From positions 124,001 through 188,000 of the forward strand of contig JAHHIL010000001.1 in NCBI GenBank assembly GCA_019358975.1: a DNA stretch of 64,000 nucleotides, given 5' to 3'. The stretch is from Trichocoleus desertorum ATA4-8-CV12. Its GTDB lineage: Bacteria; Cyanobacteriota; Cyanobacteriia; FACHB-46. Below are positions 9,097 through 18,547 of this stretch, one piece after another. A model generated the notes under the pieces. The model saw only the letters and a list, made by a program, of their open reading frames with translations, was not told the origin of the DNA and did no database searches. Positions within the stretch are counted from its first letter, which is position 1, and the number at the start of each line of letters is the position of its first letter. Position numbers and translations under genes: made by a program.

Positions 9097-9345
9097 TTGC
9101 TGAAAGGAAAGAAGACCCGGAACGCTTTGAGTTATGGCGACAAGGACAAACGGGTTTCCCGCTGGTGGAAACTACAACCTGTCGAACAACAGCGCTTCAA
9201 TGTCAGAATTGGCGTGGATTATCTGCGTCCGGTGGTAGATCTATTCAAGTCGGCTGAAGCAAATGAAAAAATCTACAACGCTGCTACTCCTAGGCATCAA
9301 CGCCCAACTTCTAAGCGTAGTGGTAAAACGGCACGACTGCGGTAA
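9097..9345 (+). CDS. possible small basic hypothetical protein
   Basis: An 82-residue frame with a TTG start, rich in Lys and Arg (VSRWWKLQPVEQQRF, RHQRPTSKRSGKTARLR). Composition looks protein-like in the first 60 residues, but there is no ATG, no clear ribosome site and no family I recognise. Its end overlaps the opposite-strand frame at 9297-9464. It could be the remnant of a degraded gene between asnS and the acetyltransferase gene. Confidence 0.3.
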   Translation: MLKGKKTRNALSYGDKDKRVSRWWKLQPVEQQRFNVRIGVDYLRPVVDLFKSAEANEKIYNAATPRHQRPTSKRSGKTARLR

Positions 9346-9464
9346 TTGGCGCTACTACTGGCAGTAGAGGGTTGTAAAAAAATGGGCAAGGCCATGACGA
9401 GCAAGCCGATTAAGAAGAGATAGGCTGCGAAGTCAAAGATGGCAAATCCTTGAGAACCATGCAT
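9297..9464 (-). CDS. possible small single-span membrane protein
   Basis: The protein has 55 residues from the ATG at 9464; the frame also opens at in-frame ATGs 9506, 9560 and 9566. One clear membrane helix (FAAYLFLIGLLVMALPIFL) is followed by a short polar, Arg-rich tail. No family is recognised and the ribosome site is weak. It overlaps the end of the opposite-strand frame by 49 bases, so at most one of the two is likely to be real. Confidence 0.3.
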   Translation of the reverse strand: MHGSQGFAIFDFAAYLFLIGLLVMALPIFLQPSTASSSANYRSRAVLPLRLEVGR

Positions 9465-9681
9465 TCTAGTCCGAAACAGCCCTTTAGTCTGAAACTTTGT
9501 ATGCATCGGTAGTTTGCCCTGTGAGGAGGTGGCGGGAGGAGATGCTTGCAGTATGCCCATTGGCAACGTACTCCTCTCGCTTCATCCACCTAGCTGAACT
9601 ATAAATCAGGACAAAGGCGATCGCTTCTTAGATCGGGGCTAAGATTCGCACAAGTGTTGGCTGTTGGCCTAGGAGGGGTGG

Positions 9682-10242
9682 ATGAAAAGCGAAAAGGAGA
9701 AGATGTTGGGCGGCGAGCTTTATGACCCACTCGACCCTCAACTTTGTGATGAACGCCGTCGTGCCCGCCTGTTAATCAAGATGCTGAATGATTCCCGCGA
9801 TGACCAGCCAGAGGAGCGTCGCCGCATCATCCAAGAGTTATTCAAAACCACAAGTGAAGAGGTTTGGATTGAACCACCATTCTTCTGCGACTATGGCAGC
9901 AACATCACGCTTGGCAGCAAAGTTTTCTTTAATTTCAACTGCGTCGTTTTAGACGTTGCCGAAGTTTTAATTGGTAGCAACGTGATGTTTGGGCCTGCGG
10001 TGCAAATCTACACAGCAACTCATCCTCTCAGCGCAAGCGATCGCCGTACAGGGTTAGAACTGGCTAAGCCCATAGAGATTGGGTCAGATGTCTGGATTGG
10101 CGGTGGTGCCTTGATCCTTCCGGGTGTTCAGATTGGTGCGGGTTCAGTCATTGGGGCAGGGAGTGTAGTGACAAAGAGTATTCCAGAGGGAGTACTAGCA
10201 GCAGGCAATCCTTGCCGCGTCATTCGCGAGGTGAGGGACTAG
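9682..10242 (+). CDS. hexapeptide-repeat sugar O-acetyltransferase (Maa/LacA family)
   Basis: The protein has 186 residues, the normal length for maltose/galactoside acetyltransferases, and a strong AGGAGGGG site precedes the ATG. The N-terminal helical cap (EKEKMLGGELYDPLDPQL) is the Mac domain. The rest is a left-handed beta-helix of hexapeptide repeats (IGSDVWIGGGALILPGVQIG). The catalytic histidine is in TATHPL (His112). It transfers acetyl from acetyl-CoA to a sugar hydroxyl. Family members are promiscuous, so the physiological substrate is unknown. No polysaccharide genes are adjacent. Confidence 0.9.
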   Translation: MKSEKEKMLGGELYDPLDPQLCDERRRARLLIKMLNDSRDDQPEERRRIIQELFKTTSEEVWIEPPFFCDYGSNITLGSKVFFNFNCVVLDVAEVLIGSNVMFGPAVQIYTATHPLSASDRRTGLELAKPIEIGSDVWIGGGALILPGVQIGAGSVIGAGSVVTKSIPEGVLAAGNPCRVIREVRD

Positions 10243-10358
10243 ATTCGGGTAGAGAGCGATCGCCTCTAAAAATGGCGAAATTAAAGCATTGTGGAGTGAT
10301 CCGGTGAGGGTAATTTTTTACCCTATACTGGCTAGACATTCTCAGGCAAATTGGGAGC

Positions 10359-11339
10359 ATGAGCAGTCCCCCCTCTGAGCAGCCAACTTCTGATGCGACG
10401 GGTAAATTGCCGCACGATAACCAGGAAGCCACGCAAGCCCTACCTGAGTTAACTCCAGCAGTGGTGCAGCGGGTGCAAGAGGGACTGGCAGCAGCTCGCG
10501 ATCGCGCAGTTCGAGCCAGTATCCAATTAGCGCTGAATGAGACAGAGGCGATCGCGAAGGGTCAGTTTGAGCGACCTGTCTCGGGTGAGGTGCGGCGGCA
10601 GGTGTTGCGATCGCTGATTCACAGCTTGTTTCAAGTGCGGGTGGAGTATGCAGAACGAATTCCGCAAGGGCCAGCTTTGCTTGCGGCTAACCATCTCAAT
10701 CACATTGACCCGTTCTTGCTGCTCTCGGAAGTTCCGGGTGAGCCGTACTATCACATCTTGGCGGATGCTCGAACGCTGTATAACAAGGGGTGGAAGCGGC
10801 AGGTATTGCAGCAAGCGCGAGGAGTGATTCCGGTTGAGCGGCGGTGGCGAGAGGAAATTGCGGTGATTGCAGCGGCTCAGAGCGATCGCCCAGATTTGGC
10901 TGATTTGGCGTTGGCGTTGGAGCGGGATGTTCCGGCAGGAAATGCGATCGCGGCGTTGCGGCAAATCGATCGGGCGGTACAAGCCATTTTTGCTCATGGG
11001 GATGGCCTCATCTTATTTCCGGAGGGGGGATTGGGCACGCTAGAAGGACAGTTGCGTCTACCCTTAAAACGGGGAACCGTGATCTATGCGTTGCGGGCAG
11101 GAGTACCCATTGTGCCAGTCGCTTTAATTGGCACCCAAGACCTCTATTTTCGTAAAACTTTGACCGTCAGGTTTGGCGAACCACTACAGTTTCCGCCCTC
11201 CCATCGTCCCAAACCTCACGAAGCCCAAGCCGCCATAGATGCCTTACAAGTGGCATTACTGCAACTCTTGCCCCAAGATTACCAGGAGCCTCAAGGGGTG
11301 AAGCTGTTCCGCCGATTTCTGAATCATCTATTTTGGTAA
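10359..11339 (+). CDS. PlsC-type 1-acyl-glycerol-3-phosphate acyltransferase
   Basis: A 326-residue protein with a PlsC/LPLAT domain at about 100-300. The catalytic HX4D motif is in AANHLNHIDPF and the substrate-binding FPEGG motif in LILFPEGGLGTLEG. The N-terminal 90 residues are a polar helical extension that short PlsC enzymes lack. It should acylate lysophosphatidate or a related lysolipid at the membrane. It is the first of three closely spaced same-strand genes, with 26 bases to the amidase. The exact acceptor cannot be told from sequence. Confidence 0.85.
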   Translation: MSSPPSEQPTSDATGKLPHDNQEATQALPELTPAVVQRVQEGLAAARDRAVRASIQLALNETEAIAKGQFERPVSGEVRRQVLRSLIHSLFQVRVEYAERIPQGPALLAANHLNHIDPFLLLSEVPGEPYYHILADARTLYNKGWKRQVLQQARGVIPVERRWREEIAVIAAAQSDRPDLADLALALERDVPAGNAIAALRQIDRAVQAIFAHGDGLILFPEGGLGTLEGQLRLPLKRGTVIYALRAGVPIVPVALIGTQDLYFRKTLTVRFGEPLQFPPSHRPKPHEAQAAIDALQVALLQLLPQDYQEPQGVKLFRRFLNHLFW

Positions 11340-11365
11340 AGTATCGCGATCGCTGGAAATGAAGT

Positions 11366-12793
11366 ATGGATCGAACTGAGTTAGCCTTTACCCCTGTTGT
11401 TGAGCAAGCGCAACTGATTCGCGCCAAAACAGTGTCACCGCTGGACTTGGTGGAGCTATATCTAGAGCGGATTCAGCAGTTGGATGCTCAGCTTGGTAGT
11501 TATTTCACTGTCATGGCAGAGCAGGCGATCGCAGATGCCAAAGCCAAAACCGAGACTTTAGCTCAGAACCACAGTGTTGATGATCTGCCACCTTTTTTCG
11601 GGGTGCCGATTTCGATTAAAGATTTGAATGCAGTGATGGGGGTGCGTTGTACCTTTGGCACTCCGGTAATGAAGGACAATATCGCCAATTATGAAGACGG
11701 TGTGGTGACACGGATCAAGCAAGCAGGCTTTGTGATCTTGGGCAAAACGGCGACTTCTGAGTTGGGTTCCTTCCCCTACACCGAACCATCAGGATTCCCC
11801 CCAGCTCGTAATCCTTGGAATTTGGATTACACACCGGGCGGCTCTAGTGGCGGTGCGGCGGCGGCAGTAGCAGCAGGGCTATGTGCGATCGCTCAAGGCT
11901 CCGATGGCGGCGGCTCGATTCGGGGGCCAGCGGCTTGTTGTGGTTTGGTTGGCATCAAACCTTCTAGAGGTCGTATTACTCAGGCACCTGTGGGCGATCG
12001 CCTCAGTGGGATTGCCACTAATGGCCCTTTGGCTCGCACCGTCGCGGATGCAGCGGCTCTCTTGGATGTGATGTCCGGTTATACCACAGGTGATCCTTAT
12101 TGGCTCTCGGACCCCAATCCTTCCTTCTTCAAGGTAGCAGAGCAAGCCAAAGCTACGGCTGAGCAACCTGTACCACCGCTCCGAATTGCGTTTTCGACTG
12201 CTGTGCAACCGATTGGAGAAGCTGACCCTGTTTGTCAGCAAGCGGTTTTAGATACAGTGAAGTTGTTGGAAAGCATGGGGCATCAAGTCGAACCGGATTG
12301 TCCTGATTTCACGGATTTAGTCGAACCGTTTACCGTGGTTTGGCGATCGGGTGTGGCGGCATCTGGAATTCCGGGAGAGTATCTGCAACCGATGAATCGC
12401 TGGATGCTAGAGCAGTCTGGCTCTTGTGGAGAATATCTGCAAGCGGTGGGGATGATGCAGACGATCGCCCGTCGCATTGTTGCCTTCTTCAATACCTACG
12501 ATGCGTTGGTGCTGCCTGTCTTTCTGCACTCAACGATTCGGGTGGGAGAATGGGCTGACTTAGACCCCGCTACCACTTTCCAGAAAATTACCAACTGGGT
12601 GGCTCCTTGTCCGCCGTTTAATGCCAGTGGTCAACCTGCGATCGCCATTCCGGCAGGATTTGACCCGCGAGGGTTGCCTGTGGGTGTGCAAATTGTCGGT
12701 CGTCCTGCGGCTGAGTCTACTTTGATTGCTTTGGCGTCTCAGATTGAAGCCTTACAGCCTTGGAGCGATCGCCGTCCTCCCTTCGCGCTTTGA
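11366..12793 (+). CDS. amidase-signature family amidase
   Basis: A 475-residue enzyme of the amidase-signature family. The Ser-cisSer-Lys triad is visible: Lys in ISIKDLN, cis-Ser in the Gly-rich GGSSGGAAAAVAAG segment and the nucleophile Ser in SDGGGSIRGPAA. The C-terminal SGQPAIAIPAGF and LPVGVQIVG blocks are also typical. It hydrolyses a carboxylic amide. It resembles GatA, but GatA would usually be about 480-490 residues with different flanks and no gatB/C is nearby, so a stand-alone amidase is more likely. It starts 26 bases after the acyltransferase gene and ends 6 bases before the kinase gene. Confidence 0.88.
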   Translation: MDRTELAFTPVVEQAQLIRAKTVSPLDLVELYLERIQQLDAQLGSYFTVMAEQAIADAKAKTETLAQNHSVDDLPPFFGVPISIKDLNAVMGVRCTFGTPVMKDNIANYEDGVVTRIKQAGFVILGKTATSELGSFPYTEPSGFPPARNPWNLDYTPGGSSGGAAAAVAAGLCAIAQGSDGGGSIRGPAACCGLVGIKPSRGRITQAPVGDRLSGIATNGPLARTVADAAALLDVMSGYTTGDPYWLSDPNPSFFKVAEQAKATAEQPVPPLRIAFSTAVQPIGEADPVCQQAVLDTVKLLESMGHQVEPDCPDFTDLVEPFTVVWRSGVAASGIPGEYLQPMNRWMLEQSGSCGEYLQAVGMMQTIARRIVAFFNTYDALVLPVFLHSTIRVGEWADLDPATTFQKITNWVAPCPPFNASGQPAIAIPAGFDPRGLPVGVQIVGRPAAESTLIALASQIEALQPWSDRRPPFAL

Positions 12794-12799
12794 CTTAAT

Positions 12800-15700
12800 G
12801 TGAACATGAAATTGCGCTTGTCTTGGCCACCTGTGCGGCTGCGCCGTACTTGGACTCCCTCTCTCGTTCTGGGGATAGCATTGTTGCTAACGACGGTTGC
12901 GACTGCTTACGTGGCGTCTGTAACGCGAGCGAAGGACCAATTACGCTTTGAGAATGCGGTTCAACGCACTGAAGATGCAATTGAAAATCGCCTAGATACT
13001 TACATCGCCCTTCTCCGCTCTAGTAGTGGTTTGTTCGCAGCAAATGAGCGCCTTAACCAAGCTCAATTTCGTGCTTATGTGCAACGCTTAGAACTTCAAC
13101 AGCGCTATTCAGGTATTCAAGGCATTGGTTTTTCGGCGCGGGTGAGCGCAGCTGACAAGGATGCTTTTATAGCTGAGCTACGCCAACAAGGAATGGCGAA
13201 CTTTGTCCTGCGACCCGATTCCCAACGAGCTGAGTACCACGCCGTTATTCACTTAGAGCCTCTGGATCGGCGGAATCAAGCTGCAATCGGGTTTGACATG
13301 TTTACAGAGCCTGTGCGACGGGCAGCGATGGAGCAGGCTCGTGATACTGGACTTCCTGCCGCTTCTGGCCGAGTCACGCTTGTACAAGAAATAGATCAAA
13401 ACAAGCAAGCAGGCTTTTTGATTTATTTACCTGTGTACCGCAATGGCATTATGCCTAGCGCGATCGCAGAACGACGAGCAGCACTGCAAGGCTTTGTGTA
13501 TAGCCCGTTTCGAGCCGATGATTTGATGGCGGGTATTTTTGGCAAGGAAAGATATCCTGTCATTGATTTTCAACTCTATGACGGCCTGACTTCCAGCCCT
13601 GAAACCCTACTCCATCGCTCTGATTACAAGCAAACCCAGCGTAATTCGTCTGAGCATCCCCAATTCACCACGGCCAGAAGGATCGAAATTGCAGGTCGTC
13701 CTTGGTACATCGTATTTAACTCGCGGCCCGAATTGGAACTCGCATCTGGGCAGGACTTAGTGTCTTATGTTGCCGTTGGTGGGTATTTACTCAGCTTGAT
13801 TCTGTTTTGGGTCACGCGATCGCAGGTGCAAGCTCGGTCTGTGGCGGAGCGATCGATGGCTGAGTTGCATCAGTCAGATCAAGCCTTACGAGACAGTGAA
13901 GAGCGCTTCCGAACCCTGATCGAGCAATCGTCTTTGAGCATTCAAATTCTTGCTCCGGATGGCCGCACGCTTCAAGTAAACCAAGCTTGGGAGAAGCTCT
14001 GGGGTATCACGCTAGAGCAACTAGGTGCCTATAACATTTTGGCGGATCAGCAATTGGTTGAAAAAGGCATCATGCCTTATCTTCAGCAAGGGTTCGCCGG
14101 AACTGCCACTCCTATCCCGGCTGTCTTGTACGACCTAGAAGCAACCCTACCGGGTGCAACTAGACGCAAGGAAACTCAGCGTTGGGTTAGAGCTTTTATC
14201 TACCCTGTTAAGGACAAGCAAGGTCACCCTCGCGAGGTGGTACTGATGCACGAGGACATTACTGAGCAAAAACAAATAGAAACTGCTCTTAGAATTAGCG
14301 AAAGCCGCTTCAGGCGATTATTTGAGGCGGATATCATTGGTTTGTTCTTTGCGAAACGTGATGGTGCCGTTTCAGAAGCCAACCGTGCCTTTCTGCAAAT
14401 GCTGGGCTACACAGAGGAAGACTTGCTAGCAGGCAAGCTCCGCTGGGATGCTTTGACCCCTGGTGAATATCGCTATTTAGATGAGCGAGCTATTCAAGAA
14501 GATCATCTGAGTGGCGTTTGTTCTCCTTACGAAAAGGAATTTATTCGCAAAGATGGTAGCCGTATTCCTGTCTTAGTAGGAGGTGCCCGTCTCGAAAACG
14601 ATCCGAATGTCGGTCTTACTTTTGCTTTAGATTTAACCGAGCGCAAGCGGGCAGAAGATGCCATCCGGTTTCTCGCCCAAGCGAGTGCTGTTCTGGCCTC
14701 CTCTCTCGATTACGAAGTTACTTTAACCAGTGTTGCTCAACTGGTGGTGCCCACCTTGGCGGATTGGTGTGGGGTAGATATCATTCAACCGGATGGTTCG
14801 GTGCAGCAATTGGTTGTGGCTCATGTAGACCCAGACAAAGTCAAGCTAGGCCATAAACTTCGTCAGGAATATCCGCTAGATATAAATGCTCCGACTGGTC
14901 TAGCGAAGGTTTTACGCACAGGCCATTCCGAGCTCTATCCAGAGCTTACCGATGCAATGCTGATGCAGGGAGCCCGCGATCCTCGGCATCTAGAGATGAT
15001 GCGAGAAATTGGCTTTCAGTCTCTCATGATTGTGCCTTTGGTAGCGCGTGAGCAGACTCTAGGAGCCATCATCTTTGTTGCCGCTGAGTCGGGTCGGCAT
15101 TACAGCCAGGCAGATCTGGCGCTAGCAGAAGACTTGGCTCGTCGTGCGGCGATCGCGGTGGATAATGCTCGCCTCTATGCGATCGCCCAACAAGAACGCA
15201 CCCAAGCCGAAAACGCCAACCGCACCAAAGATGAATTCTTAGCCACTTTGTCTCATGAGCTGAGAACTCCACTCAATGCCATGCTGGGTTGGACGCAATT
15301 GCTGCGATCGCGCCAGTTTGATGAAGCGATGGTGGCACGGGCTTTAGAAACGGTGGAACGCAATACCCGTTCGTTGGCAGCTTTGATCGAAGATATTTTG
15401 GATGTGTCTCGGATCATTACTGGTAAGCTGCGCCTGCAGATGCGTCCGGTGGAGCTGGCGACGGTGATTGCGGCTGCGATTGAAACGGTTCGCCCTGGGG
15501 CTGATGCCAAAGCCATTCACCTGCGATCCGAGCTTGATCCGCTGACTGGCCCCATTTCAGGCGATCGCGATCGTTTGCAGCAAATTGTCTGGAATCTGCT
15601 TGCCAATGCCATTAAGTTCACCCCGCAAGGGGGACGAGTAGAAATTCGGCTCCAGCGCGTCAACTCCCAAGCTGAAATCATAGTGAGCGATACAGGGCAG

Positions 15701-16369
15701 GGGATTGGCCCTGAATTTTTGCCGCATATTTGGGAGCGCTTCCGGCAAGCAGACAGTTCCACGACTCGTGCTTATGGAGGCTTGGGCCTAGGACTGGCGA
15801 TCGTGCGACATTTGGTAGAGCTGCATGGCGGTACGGTGCAAGCCGAAAGCCCTGGTTTAGGGCAAGGAACCACTTTTAAGGTCAAGTTACCGCTGATAAC
15901 AAGCTCTCTAGAGGCCACGACTGCAAACCCCATCCCGCTGCACCCTAGCGATCGCCTTGCTTTTCAGCCACGACTGGATCTGCAAGGGGTAAGAGTGTTG
16001 GTGGTGGATGACGAACCCGATACCCGCGATTTCTTAGCGATCGCCTTAGAGCAAAGTGGAGCTACAGTGATCACGGCGGCATCTGCCACAGAAGCTTTGG
16101 CGACGATTCAGCAGCAGCAACTTGATGTTTTGGTCAGTGACATTGGGATGCCTGAAACGGATGGCTATACCCTCATGGATCAGGTGCGATCGCTACCCCC
16201 CAACCAAGGAGGACACATTCCTGCGGCAGCGTTGACCGCTTATGCCAGAGAAGAAGATCGAACGCGGGCTCTCTTATGCGGCTTTCAACTACATGTGCCT
16301 AAACCCGTCAGCCCATCGGAGTTGATTGCTGTGGTTGCCAACCTAGCAGGACGCAAAAGCAGCCTCTAG
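12800..16369 (+). CDS. CHASE-PAS-PAS-GAF hybrid histidine kinase
   Basis: A membrane hybrid sensor kinase of 1,189 residues. An N-terminal membrane helix (22-42) is followed by an extracytoplasmic CHASE domain (about 65-290, containing GIGFSARV) and a second membrane helix (about 315-335). Then come two PAS domains (about 365-490 and 500-615), a GAF domain (about 630-795) and HisKA with phosphoacceptor His819 (SHELRTPLNAM). HATPase_c has NLLANAIKFTPQGG and SDTGQGIG, and the C-terminal receiver has Asp1114 and Lys1168. Signals could enter at CHASE (small extracellular ligand), PAS or GAF. Translation starts at GTG 12800 or ATG 12806, 6 bases after the amidase stop. No dedicated response regulator is adjacent. 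Confidence 0.93.
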   Translation: MNMKLRLSWPPVRLRRTWTPSLVLGIALLLTTVATAYVASVTRAKDQLRFENAVQRTEDAIENRLDTYIALLRSSSGLFAANERLNQAQFRAYVQRLELQQRYSGIQGIGFSARVSAADKDAFIAELRQQGMANFVLRPDSQRAEYHAVIHLEPLDRRNQAAIGFDMFTEPVRRAAMEQARDTGLPAASGRVTLVQEIDQNKQAGFLIYLPVYRNGIMPSAIAERRAALQGFVYSPFRADDLMAGIFGKERYPVIDFQLYDGLTSSPETLLHRSDYKQTQRNSSEHPQFTTARRIEIAGRPWYIVFNSRPELELASGQDLVSYVAVGGYLLSLILFWVTRSQVQARSVAERSMAELHQSDQALRDSEERFRTLIEQSSLSIQILAPDGRTLQVNQAWEKLWGITLEQLGAYNILADQQLVEKGIMPYLQQGFAGTATPIPAVLYDLEATLPGATRRKETQRWVRAFIYPVKDKQGHPREVVLMHEDITEQKQIETALRISESRFRRLFEADIIGLFFAKRDGAVSEANRAFLQMLGYTEEDLLAGKLRWDALTPGEYRYLDERAIQEDHLSGVCSPYEKEFIRKDGSRIPVLVGGARLENDPNVGLTFALDLTERKRAEDAIRFLAQASAVLASSLDYEVTLTSVAQLVVPTLADWCGVDIIQPDGSVQQLVVAHVDPDKVKLGHKLRQEYPLDINAPTGLAKVLRTGHSELYPELTDAMLMQGARDPRHLEMMREIGFQSLMIVPLVAREQTLGAIIFVAAESGRHYSQADLALAEDLARRAAIAVDNARLYAIAQQERTQAENANRTKDEFLATLSHELRTPLNAMLGWTQLLRSRQFDEAMVARALETVERNTRSLAALIEDILDVSRIITGKLRLQMRPVELATVIAAAIETVRPGADAKAIHLRSELDPLTGPISGDRDRLQQIVWNLLANAIKFTPQGGRVEIRLQRVNSQAEIIVSDTGQGIGPEFLPHIWERFRQADSSTTRAYGGLGLGLAIVRHLVELHGGTVQAESPGLGQGTTFKVKLPLITSSLEATTANPIPLHPSDRLAFQPRLDLQGVRVLVVDDEPDTRDFLAIALEQSGATVITAASATEALATIQQQQLDVLVSDIGMPETDGYTLMDQVRSLPPNQGGHIPAAALTAYAREEDRTRALLCGFQLHVPKPVSPSELIAVVANLAGRKSSL

Positions 16370-16424
16370 CCCAGTGACAAGCAACATCTCTGTAACCAAT
16401 TTTGACCAGTTCTGAGCTGGATGA

Positions 16425-17003
16425 TTAGAACTGGCTATAAGTTGTGAACACGTCTGGATCAAGCGGTGGAGCGGTGGTTTCATGCACTGAACTGTTCATC
16501 TGTTCGCGTTGCAATTGCATCACCAACCATTGAATTTCATACTGCAACATCATCTCAAATCGTTGCCCGATGACAGCTTGGTAAGAATCGCTAGGGGTAG
16601 GCCCTGCTTGTTGACTCTCTAAGCGCAACCGACAGGTCATTAAGCGGTGCTCAATTAACTTCAGGCGCTCGGCTGGCTCCAAGTGGCTAAAGAAGAAAAA
16701 CTTGATGCAAAACCGCGATCGCGCATTCACCCAGCTTTCATGGGGATGAGCCATCATTTCTTGCTTCCAGCGATCGCGCCCCTGCTCGGTGATTTGGAAG
16801 ATCTTCCGGCTTGGCCCTGTTTGGCTGGCTTCCTCAATCTGAGTGGCAATTTCGCCTCGGTCTTCCAAGCGCTTCAGCAAAGGATAAATTGCGCCATAGT
16901 TGACACTGATACAACCACTCATAAACTGTTCTAGCTGCTGTTTCAGGCGGTATCCATGCAACGGTTGCTGTTGCAGCAGTCCGAGAGCGGCTAGTTCAAG
17001 CAT
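16425..17003 (-). CDS. PadR-family transcriptional regulator
   Basis: The protein has 192 residues. The PadR winged helix-turn-helix occupies residues 1-75 (LAALGLLQQQPLHGYRLKQQLE, then NYGAIYPLLKRLEDRGEI). The C-terminal helical dimerisation part includes FSHLEPAERLKLIEHRL. PadR proteins are usually repressors of adjacent efflux or detoxification genes and respond to phenolics or drugs. It is divergent from the RND efflux pair starting at 17129, with an imperfect dyad between them, which makes it the probable local regulator. Confidence 0.9.
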   Translation of the reverse strand: MLELAALGLLQQQPLHGYRLKQQLEQFMSGCISVNYGAIYPLLKRLEDRGEIATQIEEASQTGPSRKIFQITEQGRDRWKQEMMAHPHESWVNARSRFCIKFFFFSHLEPAERLKLIEHRLMTCRLRLESQQAGPTPSDSYQAVIGQRFEMMLQYEIQWLVMQLQREQMNSSVHETTAPPLDPDVFTTYSQF

Positions 17004-17046
17004 GGGTTAATTCAGTAAAAAATTACTAGACTTGATTTATAACAAA

Positions 17047-17071
17047 TTGATATACCTATTGAGTGTACCAA
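17047..17071. promoter_or_regulatory. candidate PadR operator
   Basis: An imperfect inverted repeat, TTGATATAC (17047-17055) and GTGTACCAA (17063-17071), has a 7-base spacer and 7 of 9 positions matching. It lies about 45 bases before the padR-like start and 57 bases before the efflux adaptor start, where one site could control both promoters. This is an inference from position and symmetry. Confidence 0.35.
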
Positions 17072-17128
17072 GATTTGTAAAGTAAAGTTAAAATCCTAGC
17101 TAAAGACGTTCGAGCGGTTCATTAGTTT

Positions 17129-18547
17129 ATGCCACAGCCTGCTGATGTAAAGCCTCCAACCTCAGAACGATTTTCCCGACTGCTGGCTAGTCGAGCGTTC
17201 CTCCTCCTGCTGCTGATACCTGTGTCGGGTTGCGGAATTTTCTCCAAAGCAGATGCAGAAGCACCTCGCCAGCAGAATGGTGGAGCGGCGCGAGGCGGCC
17301 CAACTCCAGTGGATGTGGCGATCGCGGCAACTGGCTCTTTGCAAGAAAGTGTGGAATTTACCGGGACGACACAACCGCTCCGGGAAGTCTCTCTGCGCTC
17401 CCAAGTCGAGGGTCAACTGCTCGATCTCCTGGTAGATACGGGCGATACCGTGGATACAGGCCAAACCTTAGCCCAGCTGGATGCTTCTCTATTGACAACA
17501 GCTGTGGCAGAAGCCCAAGCCGAGTTAGCCGCTCGCCAGTCGGAAGTGGCTCAGGCAGAAGCAGAAGTGAATGATACCCGGACACAAGTAGAAGAAGCGC
17601 GGCTCCAACTGCAACAAGCTCAATCAGATGCGTCGCGTTTGCAGCAGTTGTTGGGAGAGGGGGCGATCGCTGCTCAACAAGCCGAACAAGCTCAAACCGA
17701 GGCTCGGACTGCCGCCCAAGCCCTCCGATCAGCTCAAGAACAAGTCCGTACCAGGCAGCAGGCTGTGGTGGCTGCTCAGGGGCGCGTAGCTGCTCAACGA
17801 GCGGTGGTGGCTCAAGCGAATGAACGTCAATCTTATGCCAGTCTTAGCTCTCCGGTGACAGGTGTAGTTTTGCGCCGGGGGCTCGATCCAGGGACTTTGG
17901 TGCAACCAGGGGCAGAAATTTTGCGCTTAGGCGATTTGAGTAGTGCCAAGGTCATGGTCGACGTTGCGGATAAGCAGCTTGGCTCCATTCGCCAGGGACA
18001 AGAGGTGCGGGTGAGCCTAGATGCGTTCCCCAACCAAGTGTTTGGCGGTGAAGTGACGCGAATTACGCCCGTCGCCAATGCGCTTTATGTCCCGGTAGAA
18101 ATCACGATTCCTAACGAGAATGGTCGTGTGGGTAGTGGGATGTTTGCACGGGTGAGTTTTGTGCAACCGCGATCGCAACGAGTCGTGGTGCCAGAGTCGG
18201 CCATTCAATCCGAGCGAGGCCAACAATCTCAACAATCTCAGCAATCGTCACAAGCTCGACAGCAGCGTAACTCCAATGCCACTTTATTTGTGGTGGATAG
18301 CAATACGCAGGAACCGAAGGCGGTGGCTCGTTCTGTTACCTTAGGCCAGCAAGCCAACGGCAAAGTCGAAATTCTGTCTGGGCTGCGGGCGGGTGAACAG
18401 TTTGTGGCTCGCAGTGGCCGACCGCTCAAGGATGGTGCTCCGGTGCGTCTCAGCATTCTCTCCGAAACTCAACCTGGCCAAACTAGTCAGCCTAGTCAAC
18501 CTGCTCAAACCACTCAACCTAACCAAACGCAAGGGAGACAGCGGTAA
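17129..18547 (+). CDS. RND efflux periplasmic adaptor (lipoprotein)
   Basis: A 472-residue membrane-fusion protein. The signal peptide ends in a lipobox-like LIPVSGC, predicting a lipid-anchored adaptor. A biotinyl-lipoyl-like half (SLRSQVEGQLLDLLVDTGDTV) precedes a long alpha-hairpin (about 125-235, rich in Ala, Gln and Glu). The second lipoyl half (YASLSSPVTGVVLRRGLDPG), the beta-barrel domain and a Gln/Ser-rich C-terminal tail follow. It should couple the inner-membrane pump encoded next to an outer-membrane channel; no TolC-like gene is in the window. Its stop codon overlaps the pump start (TAATG), indicating translational coupling. Confidence 0.93.
   Translation: MPQPADVKPPTSERFSRLLASRAFLLLLLIPVSGCGIFSKADAEAPRQQNGGAARGGPTPVDVAIAATGSLQESVEFTGTTQPLREVSLRSQVEGQLLDLLVDTGDTVDTGQTLAQLDASLLTTAVAEAQAELAARQSEVAQAEAEVNDTRTQVEEARLQLQQAQSDASRLQQLLGEGAIAAQQAEQAQTEARTAAQALRSAQEQVRTRQQAVVAAQGRVAAQRAVVAQANERQSYASLSSPVTGVVLRRGLDPGTLVQPGAEILRLGDLSSAKVMVDVADKQLGSIRQGQEVRVSLDAFPNQVFGGEVTRITPVANALYVPVEITIPNENGRVGSGMFARVSFVQPRSQRVVVPESAIQSERGQQSQQSQQSSQARQQRNSNATLFVVDSNTQEPKAVARSVTLGQQANGKVEILSGLRAGEQFVARSGRPLKDGAPVRLSILSETQPGQTSQPSQPAQTTQPNQTQGRQR

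Noticed and set aside
11366-12793. GatA, glutamyl-tRNA(Gln) amidotransferase subunit A
   Set aside because: The amidase signature is shared, but no gatB or gatC is nearby and the context is lipid and signalling genes, so a stand-alone amidase is more likely.
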